DNA of 5,917 nt from CAZXFG01 sp964640515. GTDB lineage: Bacteria; Patescibacteriota; Patescibacteriia; Magasanikbacterales; GWA2-37-8. Made by a program: the position numbers and the translations under genes. Of this stretch, positions 1-4,859 are shown in pieces; the first letter of the stretch is position 1; each line of letters begins with the position of its first letter. The notes under the pieces were generated by a model that saw only the letters and a program-made list of their open reading frames with translations, ran no database searches and was not told the DNA's origin. The stretch is from the NCBI GenBank assembly GCA_964640515.1, contig CAZXFG010000042.1:1-5917 (forward strand), given 5' to 3'.

Positions 1-437
1 ATGGGCACGATCTTTATCGGATAGTGTTCATCCCCGACCAAAGGCGAAGGAAAAAGCCCTCTGGCCGCAAAAACATGCACATGAAAAACCACCATATTAC
101 TGCCCGAAGTCCGGGAGTAAAGCTTTTTGAGATATTTGGCGTCAAAACCGGTTTCTTCCCGCAGTTCACGGTGCGCGGCCAAAGCCGGATCAGTCTCGTG
201 ATCCACCCGGCCGCCAGGCAAAAACAAGCTCGCATGATCGCTATCAAAACGCCGACGCTCTTTGGTTAAGAGTAATCGGCCTTTTTTATCAAAGGCCAAA
301 ATAGTCACTGAATCCGGCCGTTCACAAAATTCAAAAATCTCTTTTTGCCCATTAGGAAAGGTAACCAGGCACTCTTTCATCTCCAAAACCCGGCCTTTAT
401 ATTTTGTTTTTAACTTGCCAAATTTTATTTCTCCCAT
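1..437 (-). CDS. NUDIX hydrolase, ADP-ribose pyrophosphatase-like (C-terminus beyond window)
   Basis: The reading frame is open from an ATG at 437 to the left edge, giving 145 residues without a stop, so the C-terminus is missing. A short N-terminal beta-rich part (about residues 1-40) precedes the NUDIX fold. The NUDIX box spans residues 76-98: G76, then R90-E91-L92-x-E94-E95-x-G97-F98, which carries the metal-binding glutamates. The run ERPDSVTILAFD before it and the LPGG entry (73-76) resemble ADP-sugar pyrophosphatases, enzymes that hydrolyse nucleoside diphosphates linked to another moiety in the cytoplasm. One oddity: the first conserved Glu of the box (expected at 82) is Thr, with Glu at 81. 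No Shine-Dalgarno is visible before the ATG. The gene starts 41 bases beyond the ahcY terminator, so it is probably a separate transcript, although I see no convincing promoter. The family is confident; the exact substrate is not. Confidence 0.88.
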   Translation of the reverse strand, partial: MGEIKFGKLKTKYKGRVLEMKECLVTFPNGQKEIFEFCERPDSVTILAFDKKGRLLLTKERRRFDSDHASLFLPGGRVDHETDPALAAHRELREETGFDAKYLKKLYSRTSGSNMVVFHVHVFAARGLFPSPLVGDEHYPIKIVP

Positions 438-477
438 AAAATCACTATTCAAGACTTATTAATTACATTTTACCAAC

Positions 478-502
478 AAAAAAGGCCCCTTACAAGGGCC
501 TT
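478..502 (-). terminator. Rho-independent terminator after ahcY
   Basis: On the minus strand a 7-bp stem (AAGGCCC at 502-496 with GGGCCTT at 488-482, loop of 7) is followed by an unbroken run of T (483-478). It lies 10 bases after the ahcY stop codon and ends that transcript before the NUDIX gene. The plus-strand reading lacks an equally good T tract, so it works mainly leftward. Confidence 0.88.
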
Positions 503-512
503 CTTTTGATTT

Positions 513-1925
513 CTAGTATCTATAATGTTCCGGTTTATATGGTCCATTCACCGGCACATCAATATATTTGGCCTGATCCGGAGTGAGTTTGGTCAGTTTA
601 ACGCCTATTTTCTCCAGATGCAACCGAGCTACTTCCTCATCTAAATACTTGGGCAATCGGTATACTCCCACTTCATAGGTATTTTTCCATAAATCCATCT
701 GCGCCAGCACCTGATTACTAAAGCTGTTGCTCATCACAAAACTCGGATGGCCGGTGGCACAGCCCAAATTCACCAAACGGCCCTCGGCCAACATATATAA
801 TTCTTTACCGCTCGGAAAAATATACTTATCTACCTGCGGTTTGATGTTTATTTTTTTCACGCCGGGCAAAACATTTAATTTATCCACCTGAATTTCATTA
901 TCAAAGTGTCCGATATTGCAAACAATGGCTTGGTCTTTCATCTTTTCCATGTGTTCCACCCTGATTACTTCTTTGTTGCCGGTCGTGGTCACATAAATAT
1001 CTCCCCAACCTAAAGTATCTTCCAAAGTCTTCACTTCATAGCCCTCCATGGCGGCCTGCAGAGCGCAAATAGGGTCAATTTCCGTGACCACCACCCGGCT
1101 CCCTTGTCCGCGCAAAGCTTGAGCGCAACCCTTGCCCACTTCGCCAAAACCGCACACCACAGCCACTTTCCCAGACAACATCACATCCATCGCCCGGTTC
1201 AAACCATCAACAATAGAATGACGGCAACCATAGATATTATCAAACTTACTTTTGGTTACTGAATCATTAACATTGATGGCCGGAAACAATAATTTCTTTT
1301 CCTTGGCCATTTGATATAAGCGATGCACGCCGGTGGTGGTTTCTTCGGACACGCCTTTTATCTTGGCCGCGACCGCTGTCCAACGACCCGGAGTTTTAGC
1401 GTATTCCATTTTCAATTTTTTGATAAGTTCTTGATAATCAGACCCTTCTTGGCTGTAATCTTTGTCTAAAATACTAGCATCCTTTTCAATTTCCACTCCC
1501 AAGTGAATCATTAAAGTGGCATCTCCCCCGTCATCTACAATCAAATCCGGTCCCGCTCCGTTTCCAAAATCTAAAGCGCGTTCCGCGCACCACCAATAGT
1601 CTTCCAAGCTCTCGCCTTTCCAAGCAAAAACTGGCACCCCAGCTTTGGCGATTGCCGCGGCCGCGTGGTCTTGGGTAGAAAAAATATTACAAGAAGCCCA
1701 ACGCACTTCGGCCCCCAAAGCGACTAGTGTCTCAATCAACACGGCTGTCTGAATGGTCATGTGAAGAGACCCCGTGATTTTTACGCCCTGCAGTGGTTTT
1801 TGCGGCGCGTATTTGGCGCGAATGGACATTAAACCGGGCATTTCTTTTTCCGCGATTTCCATTTCCTTGCGCCCCCATTCTGCCAACCCCAAGTCTTTTA
1901 CTTTATATTCCTGATTCATATTCAT
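513..1925 (-). CDS. ahcY: S-adenosylhomocysteine hydrolase (adenosylhomocysteinase)
   Basis: This is a full-length 470-residue enzyme that reversibly hydrolyses S-adenosylhomocysteine to adenosine and homocysteine in the cytoplasm, using bound NAD. Visible hallmarks are H55 in GSLHMT, the DDGGD motif at 131-135, SEETTTG at 193-199, the NDSVTKSKFDN substrate-binding stretch (220-230), the NAD-binding CGFGEVGKG (258-266), IGHFDNE (338-344), and the C-terminal PYKPEHYRY, which completes the neighbouring subunit's NAD site. An extra segment at about 145-185, absent from the ~430-residue mammalian enzyme, matches the longer bacterial type. Two starts are possible, ATG at 1925 or at 1919. Neither has a clear Shine-Dalgarno and both keep the family N-terminus, so I chose the longer. 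The gene begins 26 bases after the half-MFS stop, indicating one transcription unit, and is followed by a strong terminator. A PfkB adenosine kinase-like gene lies upstream and would consume the adenosine. Confidence 0.98.
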   Translation of the reverse strand: MNMNQEYKVKDLGLAEWGRKEMEIAEKEMPGLMSIRAKYAPQKPLQGVKITGSLHMTIQTAVLIETLVALGAEVRWASCNIFSTQDHAAAAIAKAGVPVFAWKGESLEDYWWCAERALDFGNGAGPDLIVDDGGDATLMIHLGVEIEKDASILDKDYSQEGSDYQELIKKLKMEYAKTPGRWTAVAAKIKGVSEETTTGVHRLYQMAKEKKLLFPAINVNDSVTKSKFDNIYGCRHSIVDGLNRAMDVMLSGKVAVVCGFGEVGKGCAQALRGQGSRVVVTEIDPICALQAAMEGYEVKTLEDTLGWGDIYVTTTGNKEVIRVEHMEKMKDQAIVCNIGHFDNEIQVDKLNVLPGVKKINIKPQVDKYIFPSGKELYMLAEGRLVNLGCATGHPSFVMSNSFSNQVLAQMDLWKNTYEVGVYRLPKYLDEEVARLHLEKIGVKLTKLTPDQAKYIDVPVNGPYKPEHYRY

Positions 1926-1951
1926 TAACTTAAAAAGTACCCGCTAGCTTA

Positions 1952-2551
1952 CTACTTCCGGTGTTTTTTGGCAAGGCCCAGATGCACGAACTCACGCAAA
2001 AAAATGTGCGCGATAAAACCCGTGCCAATGAAAGACAGAGTACTAACTAATATAAATAAAAAATCAAAACCGTAAAGTTCGGCAATATATGCTCCCAAAC
2101 CGGCGGCAACGGCCGTGCCCAAACTGACCGTTGTGTTGTAAATTCCCCATTCATAACCGGCTTTGTCCGAACGGGTATAGCGCATAAACACGACCACCCA
2201 ACCCGGATAAGCCAAGGCCGAGCCCAAACCATACACTACTTGTAAAACATAAATATGGGATAAAGTATGAGAAAAAACATAACCGATGGGCACTAAACTC
2301 ATCATCACCGAACCGACAATCAGAGCCGCCAGCTCCCGACGATTCCCCTGTTCTTCATCAGTCCATTTGCCGACCAATACTTGAAAAACGGCTTTCACCA
2401 CCAGCTGGACAGTGGTGGCGATACCGATAGCCATGACCGTAGTGCCCAATATATTATCCAACATGAACACGGCAAAAATCGGCTGAACCAATCCCAGACC
2501 ACCCAGGATAAATAAATCCGACAGAATGAGAGCGCGTAATATTTTGTGCAT
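1952..2551 (-). CDS. Half-length major facilitator superfamily (MFS) membrane protein, six helices
   Basis: This 199-residue, very hydrophobic protein has about six membrane helices (near 8-30, 36-60, 74-92, 100-122, 138-160 and 162-184) and ends in a basic tail, LAKKHRK. After helix 2 comes a motif-A-like loop, GKWTDEEQGNRRE (61-73), the signature between helices 2 and 3 of MFS transporters. Ordinary MFS proteins have about 400 residues and 12 helices, so only the N-terminal half is present. No second half lies downstream: after the TAG stop there are only 26 bases before ahcY, and no open frame continues it. The ATG at 2551 is preceded by AAGGGGA, a usable ribosome binding site. It may act as a dimer of halves or be a decayed gene; the intact frame and operon position favour the former. 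Substrate unknown. Position next to ahcY suggests a metabolite of the methyl cycle, but that is only inference. Confidence 0.8.
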   Translation of the reverse strand: MHKILRALILSDLFILGGLGLVQPIFAVFMLDNILGTTVMAIGIATTVQLVVKAVFQVLVGKWTDEEQGNRRELAALIVGSVMMSLVPIGYVFSHTLSHIYVLQVVYGLGSALAYPGWVVVFMRYTRSDKAGYEWGIYNTTVSLGTAVAAGLGAYIAELYGFDFLFILVSTLSFIGTGFIAHIFLREFVHLGLAKKHRK

Positions 2552-2578
2552 AAAATCCCCTTAAAATTATTGAACTGA

Positions 2579-2674
2579 GGGTGGGTGACATTTTCCGAGC
2601 GGGTTATGGCCGCCCGAGGCGGACATCCCCGAGCCCTTGGCGGGCGAGGAAAGCGAGGGAATTGTCACCCACCC
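2579..2674. repeat. 96-bp GC-rich element bounded by 12-bp perfect inverted repeats
   Basis: GGGTGGGTGACA (2579-2590) is matched exactly in inverse by TGTCACCCACCC (2663-2674). Pairing continues inward after one mismatch (TTTCC-type against GGGAA), giving an outer stem of roughly 17-18 bp. The interior is about two thirds G+C, far richer than the flanks. It holds a smaller stem (CCGCC-CGA-GGCGG, near 2610-2622) and five copies of the tetramer CGAG. There is no coding frame and no T tract on either side, so it is not an ordinary intrinsic terminator. It fills the gap between the kinase stop and the half-MFS start. Candidates are a MITE or REP-type mobile repeat, or a strong RNA hairpin that adjusts expression inside the operon. 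Confidence 0.75.
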
Positions 2675-2679
2675 GATAT

Positions 2680-3630
2680 TTAAATCATTAAACTAATTTT
2701 CTGTCCAAAAGTTTTCTCGTATCTGGTACAAAAATCTTCTTTGGTAAATGAAAATTCCTGCGTGCCAAAAGTCTCTATGGCATAACTGGCCGCTACCCCG
2801 CCCATTTGCGCGCAAATTTTCCAATCATATCCCAGTTCGTACCCCACGAAAAATCCGGCGCGATAAGAATCACCGGCTCCGGTCGGGTCGTCAAAAGAAT
2901 TGGGCGGACAAGATTTCGCTTCCACTATCTCACCCCCGGCTGTGGAAATTATTGACCCTTGCTCGCCTAGAGTAGTAATTAAAACTTTGGTATTTTTTAA
3001 TATTTCTTCCGCGCTCCAACCGGTTCGTTTCTGCAACAATTTTATTTCATAATCATTGCCGACCACAAAATGCGCCGCGCTGATCATTTTTTTCAATTCC
3101 GCTTCATTAAAAGCCGTAATCTGCTGTCCGGGATCAAACACCGTTCTAAAACCTCTTTCCTGACAATCCAACATATGTTTAATCATGGTGTCTTTATGCG
3201 TAGGGCTGATCAAAGCCAAGTTCACTTGTTCTTTAACAGCCGCCAACTCCACCTCGCCGGCCAAATTCAAAGGCCCGTTAAAAAAAGCGGTGATTTGATT
3301 ATCATCGGCGTCGGTGGTAATAAAGGCCGAAGCAGTTAAACGGCTTTTATCTGTTTTAATATATTTAACAGATATGCCATTTTTCTTAAAATGTTCCAAA
3401 TAATCCTTCCCGTCCTTGCCCACGGCCGACACCAGAAGGGGCTCGCTTCCCAGCATTTTCATGGTATAGGCGATATTCCCGGCCGTGCCTCCCCAACTTT
3501 TTTCTACTTTATCCACCATAAAGCAGACATTCAAGATGTGCAACTGCTCCGGCATGATGTGGTTCTTGAAACTATCCGGAAAATTCATGATATGGTCATA
3601 AACCAATGAACCTGAAACGAGGATGGGCAT
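2680..3630 (-). CDS. PfkB-family sugar/nucleoside kinase, adenosine kinase-like
   Basis: This 316-residue PfkB (ribokinase-family) kinase uses ATP to phosphorylate a sugar or nucleoside. The N-terminus MPILVSGSLVYDHIMNFP followed by DHIMP/LNVCFMVD-like text and GGTAGNIAYTMKMLG (about 47-61) is typical of the adenosine kinase/ribokinase branch. The NDYE motif lies at 192-195, TLGEQGS at 220-226, and the catalytic signature DDPTGAGDSYRAGF at 247-260, with D254 as the expected base. The ATG at 3630 is chosen because the family begins there; upstream in-frame TTG would add 12 unrelated residues. A TATAAT box ends only 10 bases before this ATG, so the message is probably leaderless or nearly so. 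Downstream come the inverted-repeat element, the half-MFS gene and ahcY. Converting adenosine to AMP would pull the reversible AHCY reaction forward, which supports adenosine as substrate, but another ribokinase-type substrate cannot be excluded. Confidence 0.88.
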   Translation of the reverse strand: MPILVSGSLVYDHIMNFPDSFKNHIMPEQLHILNVCFMVDKVEKSWGGTAGNIAYTMKMLGSEPLLVSAVGKDGKDYLEHFKKNGISVKYIKTDKSRLTASAFITTDADDNQITAFFNGPLNLAGEVELAAVKEQVNLALISPTHKDTMIKHMLDCQERGFRTVFDPGQQITAFNEAELKKMISAAHFVVGNDYEIKLLQKRTGWSAEEILKNTKVLITTLGEQGSIISTAGGEIVEAKSCPPNSFDDPTGAGDSYRAGFFVGYELGYDWKICAQMGGVAASYAIETFGTQEFSFTKEDFCTRYEKTFGQKISLMI

Positions 3631-3640
3631 AAAAAATGTT

Positions 3641-3646
3641 ATTATA
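3641..3646 (-). promoter_or_regulatory. -10 box (TATAAT) of the kinase gene, near-leaderless start
   Basis: A perfect TATAAT reads on the minus strand at 3646-3641. No good -35 hexamer is seen at 16-18 bases; the best is TTTTTG. Transcription starting about 7 bases downstream would leave only a few untranslated bases before the ATG at 3630, and there is no Shine-Dalgarno in that space. It follows the island terminator at 3699-3723, as expected for a new transcription unit. Confidence 0.5.
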
Positions 3647-3698
3647 AAACATTTACATAATAACAAAAATAACCGAGCTTGTCTATCTATAAAAAGAT

Positions 3699-3723
3699 AA
3701 AAAACTTGGAAAAATTATCCAAG
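3699..3723 (-). terminator. Rho-independent terminator closing the orphan-gene island
   Basis: On the minus strand CTTGG (3723-3719), a 9-base loop and CCAAG (3709-3705) are followed by six T (3704-3699). The plus strand also gives the stem followed by CTTTTT, so it could act in both directions. It lies downstream of the 142-residue gene and before the kinase promoter. Confidence 0.7.
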
Positions 3724-3737
3724 CTTTTTATCATCTT

Positions 3738-3755
3738 TTGTGCTCGAGCGCACAA
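3738..3755 (-). other. CTCGAG-core stem-loop in the 3' region of the 142-residue gene
   Basis: TTGTGC and GCACAA form a perfect 6-bp stem around a 6-base loop containing the CTCGAG core. It lies about 15 bases ahead of the terminator stem. A 12-base stretch of it, GTGCTCGAGCGC (3740-3751), recurs inverted at 4505-4516 in the hairpin after the 65-residue gene. Role unknown; it may be a 3' stability or processing element. Confidence 0.5.
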
Positions 3756-3776
3756 GGATAAGCGCGCAGGTGGGAA

Positions 3777-3793
3777 AGCTGGCGCGCGCAGCT
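3777..3793 (-). other. GC-rich stem-loop just after the 142-residue gene
   Basis: AGCTG and CAGCT pair around a CGCGCGC-type loop, about 10 bases after the stop codon. The octamer GCGCGCAG appears twice nearby (3762-3769 and again within 3784-3791). It is not followed by a T tract on the minus strand, so it is probably not a terminator by itself. Confidence 0.35.
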
Positions 3794-3803
3794 GAAAAAA
3801 AGA

Positions 3804-4232
3804 TTAGTGAATCGGGCCATCCCTACGGTTATTATCATAATTACGATATGAGGATCGGGATTTGAATTCCTCAACATTGATCCGAATAAAATTAAATTCA
3901 GAGGTAACTGGTTTGACGGACACGACGAACAGGTTGGGTGTGCGAGAATTCGACCTAAACATAACCTCAATATAATCAAGAGCTCTCTCGTTAATATCGA
4001 CATCGCCGACTAAACTATATTCAACCACACTGGCGATAGGAGAAACTTCGTAAACAAAAACGAGTAGTAATTGTTCCAACTGGGAGGATATCTTCTTCCC
4101 AGAGGAAGTCCGTGGCGACACTCCTGCTACAGCTCTGAACGCCCAAGGCCAAACCTCCTCCGGATCAAATTTTGCTTCCTTGATCGCCCGTTGGATATCT
4201 TCGCTTGTCTCCAACACCCTTACTACAAGCAT
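3804..4232 (-). CDS. Unrecognised 142-residue soluble protein
   Basis: I do not recognise this protein. It is supported as a real gene by an ATG preceded at five bases by the full Shine-Dalgarno AAAGGAGG, and by a downstream terminator. The N-terminus (1-30) looks like a strand followed by an acidic/basic helix (TSEDIQRAIKEAKFDPEEVW). The middle (50-115) alternates hydrophobic strands such as QLLLVFVYEV and LFVVSVKPV with short polar turns, suggesting an alpha/beta fold. The last 20 residues are polar and basic (KSRSSYRNYDNNRRDGPIH), probably a flexible tail that could touch nucleic acid. No signal peptide, membrane helix or cysteine pair is seen. It has no close-packed neighbour: a cloverleaf-like RNA element lies 70 bases upstream and a terminator separates it from the kinase. 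Function unknown. Confidence 0.72.
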   Translation of the reverse strand: MLVVRVLETSEDIQRAIKEAKFDPEEVWPWAFRAVAGVSPRTSSGKKISSQLEQLLLVFVYEVSPIASVVEYSLVGDVDINERALDYIEVMFRSNSRTPNLFVVSVKPVTSEFNFIRINVEEFKSRSSYRNYDNNRRDGPIH

Positions 4233-4237
4233 CCGCG

Positions 4238-4245
4238 CCTCCTTT
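4238..4245 (-). promoter_or_regulatory. Consensus Shine-Dalgarno of the 142-residue gene
   Basis: AAAGGAGG reads on the minus strand five bases ahead of the ATG at 4232. It fixes the start codon and is far stronger than any initiation signal before ahcY, the kinase or the NUDIX gene. Confidence 0.8.
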
Positions 4246-4301
4246 GCCCAGTTTTACTGTGGCCCATTTTTCACTGATCTGTTTTCAATGTACTTCCCTC
4301 G

Positions 4302-4372
4302 TAGCACTTATCGGATTCGCACCGATAACTTCCATTATTTACGGATATGATCATCGTTTCACCAAAGTGCTA
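4302..4372 (-). ncRNA. Cloverleaf-like RNA element with a T-loop hairpin (possible degenerate tRNA)
   Basis: A perfect 8-bp end-to-end stem (TAGCACTT at 4372-4365, AAGTGCTA at 4309-4302) encloses three stem-loops. They are a D-like arm (GTGA 4362-4359 with TCAT 4350-4347, 8-base loop), a short middle hairpin (TCC 4345-4343 with GGA 4333-4331), and a T-like arm abutting the outer stem with no gap (ATCGG 4326-4322, loop TGCGAAT, CCGAT 4314-4310). The loop differs from tRNA TTCGAAT at one position. Against a working tRNA: no GG in the D loop, a middle arm too short for a 5-bp/7-base anticodon arm, no T before any anticodon, and no encoded CCA. The T-arm stem can also extend to 7 bp and compete with the outer stem. 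The TGNNAAT loop also occurs in cobalamin riboswitches, but their other conserved parts are not seen. A decayed tRNA or an unnamed T-loop RNA are the best guesses. Confidence 0.4.
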
Positions 4373-4379
4373 AATAAAC

Positions 4380-4403
4380 AAAAAATCGCCTAAATAAGCG
4401 ATT
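4380..4403 (-). terminator. Rho-independent terminator after the 65-residue gene and its 3' region
   Basis: On the minus strand AATCGC (extending to a T-run-compatible AAUCGC/GCGAUU stem, 4403-4398 with 4389-4384) has an 8-base loop and runs into six T (4385-4380). It separates the 65-residue gene's transcript from the cloverleaf-like element and the 142-residue gene, about 160 bases after the stop codon. Confidence 0.75.
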
Positions 4404-4422
4404 CTGACCCAAGCCAAACAGC

Positions 4423-4443
4423 CCTAAAGCGTCTGCACTTAGG
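4423..4443 (-). other. Bulged stem-loop in the 3' region of the 65-residue gene
   Basis: CCTAAGTG pairs with CGCTTTAGG through 8 bp with one bulged T and one G-T pair, closed by a CAGA tetraloop. It is one of three successive stems between the 65-residue gene and its terminator, in a stretch without any supported coding frame. Confidence 0.4.
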
Positions 4444-4497
4444 TCTCTGGATCGTGAGAAATTTTACTTTTAATCAAATACATATTGTTGATTTAGA

Positions 4498-4524
4498 GTG
4501 GTTGGCGCTCGAGCACACAACCAC
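4498..4524 (-). other. Long CTCGAG-core stem-loop after the 65-residue gene
   Basis: GTGGTTG (4524-4518) pairs perfectly with CAACCAC (4504-4498). After one bulged T the stem continues GTGC/GCGC around a TCGA loop, 11 bp in total. It lies about 37 bases after the TAG stop and has no T tract, so it is more likely a stability or processing element, or part of a small RNA, than a terminator. Its core recurs at 3740-3751. Confidence 0.55.
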
Positions 4525-4561
4525 CTGACACTTTGAACCAGCTGTTCGAGGAACCCTCTTC

Positions 4562-4759
4562 CTACTTCTTCATCTCGGCCGCCACCAAAGCGGCAGCCTC
4601 CTCCGGGGTATCCACAGACTTGATATTCCCATCGGAGAGGGTGACGTTGTAACCAGAGAAACGTCCGAAGACGTTGTCCAGCCAGCCACATTCACGCGGT
4701 TCGCACTTGGTCGTCTGACCCTGGCTGTTCGTGGCACTCATGCTATTTTTGGTAGCCAT
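4562..4759 (-). CDS. Unrecognised 65-residue protein under a strong promoter
   Basis: I do not recognise this protein. The gene is well supported: ATG at 4759, AAAGGAG six bases ahead, a TTGACA promoter about 60 bases further up, and a terminator downstream. The first 18 residues are Ser/Thr/Asn/Gln-rich and probably disordered. Two cysteines (C19 and C24, in CEPRECGW) sit before an aromatic/glycine stretch, WLDNVFGRFSGY (26-37), and a short strand (YNVTLSDGNIKSV). A TPEEAAALVAAEMKK helix (51-65) closes the chain. There is no signal peptide or membrane helix. The CxxxxC pair is too little to claim metal binding. Possible roles include a small regulatory or stress protein, or a modified-peptide precursor, but no maturation enzyme is in view. 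The gene stands alone: the neighbouring YerC operon ends in its own terminator upstream, and the downstream stretch is non-coding structured RNA. Confidence 0.75.
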   Translation of the reverse strand: MATKNSMSATNSQGQTTKCEPRECGWLDNVFGRFSGYNVTLSDGNIKSVDTPEEAAALVAAEMKK

Positions 4760-4765
4760 CTTCCA

Positions 4766-4772
4766 CTCCTTT
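4766..4772 (-). promoter_or_regulatory. Consensus Shine-Dalgarno of the 65-residue gene
   Basis: AAAGGAG on the minus strand stands six bases before the ATG at 4759. It decides that start over the internal ATG codons at residue 7 and later. Confidence 0.8.
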
Positions 4773-4810
4773 GTGTCTCTCCGTTTTGAAGGTGCTGGTT
4801 CTCTGTGTCT

Positions 4811-4828
4811 TAATGTATTAACACATTA
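4811..4828. promoter_or_regulatory. 18-bp near-perfect palindrome at the promoter (candidate operator)
   Basis: On the minus strand TAATGTGTTAATACATTA is symmetric at 16 of 18 positions, with a central TTAA; the single mismatched pair becomes a G-T pair in RNA. Its first six bases are the -10 box itself and the rest covers the expected start of transcription, a classic place for a repressor. The nearest DNA-binding gene is the TrpR-like YerC protein directly upstream. Confidence 0.55.
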
Positions 4829-4851
4829 CCACAAAGTCCAAACCTTGTCAA
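4823..4851 (-). promoter_or_regulatory. Sigma-70-type promoter of the 65-residue gene
   Basis: A perfect TTGACA -35 box (4851-4846) is followed after 17 bases by TAATGT (4828-4823) as the -10 box. The -10 is imperfect (3 of 6), but the spacing and -35 are ideal. Transcription would start near 4816, leaving a leader of about 57 bases that contains AGACACA twice and then the Shine-Dalgarno. Confidence 0.7.
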
Positions 4852-4859
4852 GTCCTGCT

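Noticed and set aside
24..462. Plus-strand open frames at the left edge
   Set aside because: They lie opposite the NUDIX gene, have no recognisable motifs and no ribosome binding sites; they are antisense shadows.
1926..1951. SAH riboswitch ahead of ahcY
   Set aside because: Only 26 bases separate the half-MFS stop from ahcY, too short to hold the known SAH riboswitch fold.
1926..2551. Frameshifted 12-helix MFS gene
   Set aside because: The downstream DNA is ahcY and the upstream DNA is the repeat element; no remnant of a second half is visible in any frame.
2748..3609. Three plus-strand open frames opposite the kinase
   Set aside because: The minus strand carries an intact PfkB kinase with all motifs, so these are shadows.
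3631..3666. Longer kinase start at an upstream TTG
   Set aside because: The extra 12 residues do not fit the family N-terminus and would be encoded across the -10 box.
3731..4003. Minus-strand frame of 90 residues overlapping the 142-residue gene
   Set aside because: It has no ribosome binding site and competes with a frame that has AAAGGAGG and good composition.
4302..4372. A functional canonical tRNA
   Set aside because: The anticodon arm is too short, there is no GG in the D loop and no T before a possible anticodon, so I call it only tRNA-like.
4232..4372. Cobalamin riboswitch upstream of the 142-residue gene
   Set aside because: The GGTGCGAATCC T-loop fits, but the CCCGC-type core and the later conserved blocks of that class are not found.
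4440..4485. A 14-codon minus-strand frame starting at about 4482
   Set aside because: No ribosome binding site and too short to support.
4470..4691. Minus-strand frame of 73 residues overlapping the 65-residue gene
   Set aside because: It is Gly/Arg-rich with no ribosome binding site, and it runs through the structured 3' stem; the 65-residue frame has promoter and Shine-Dalgarno.
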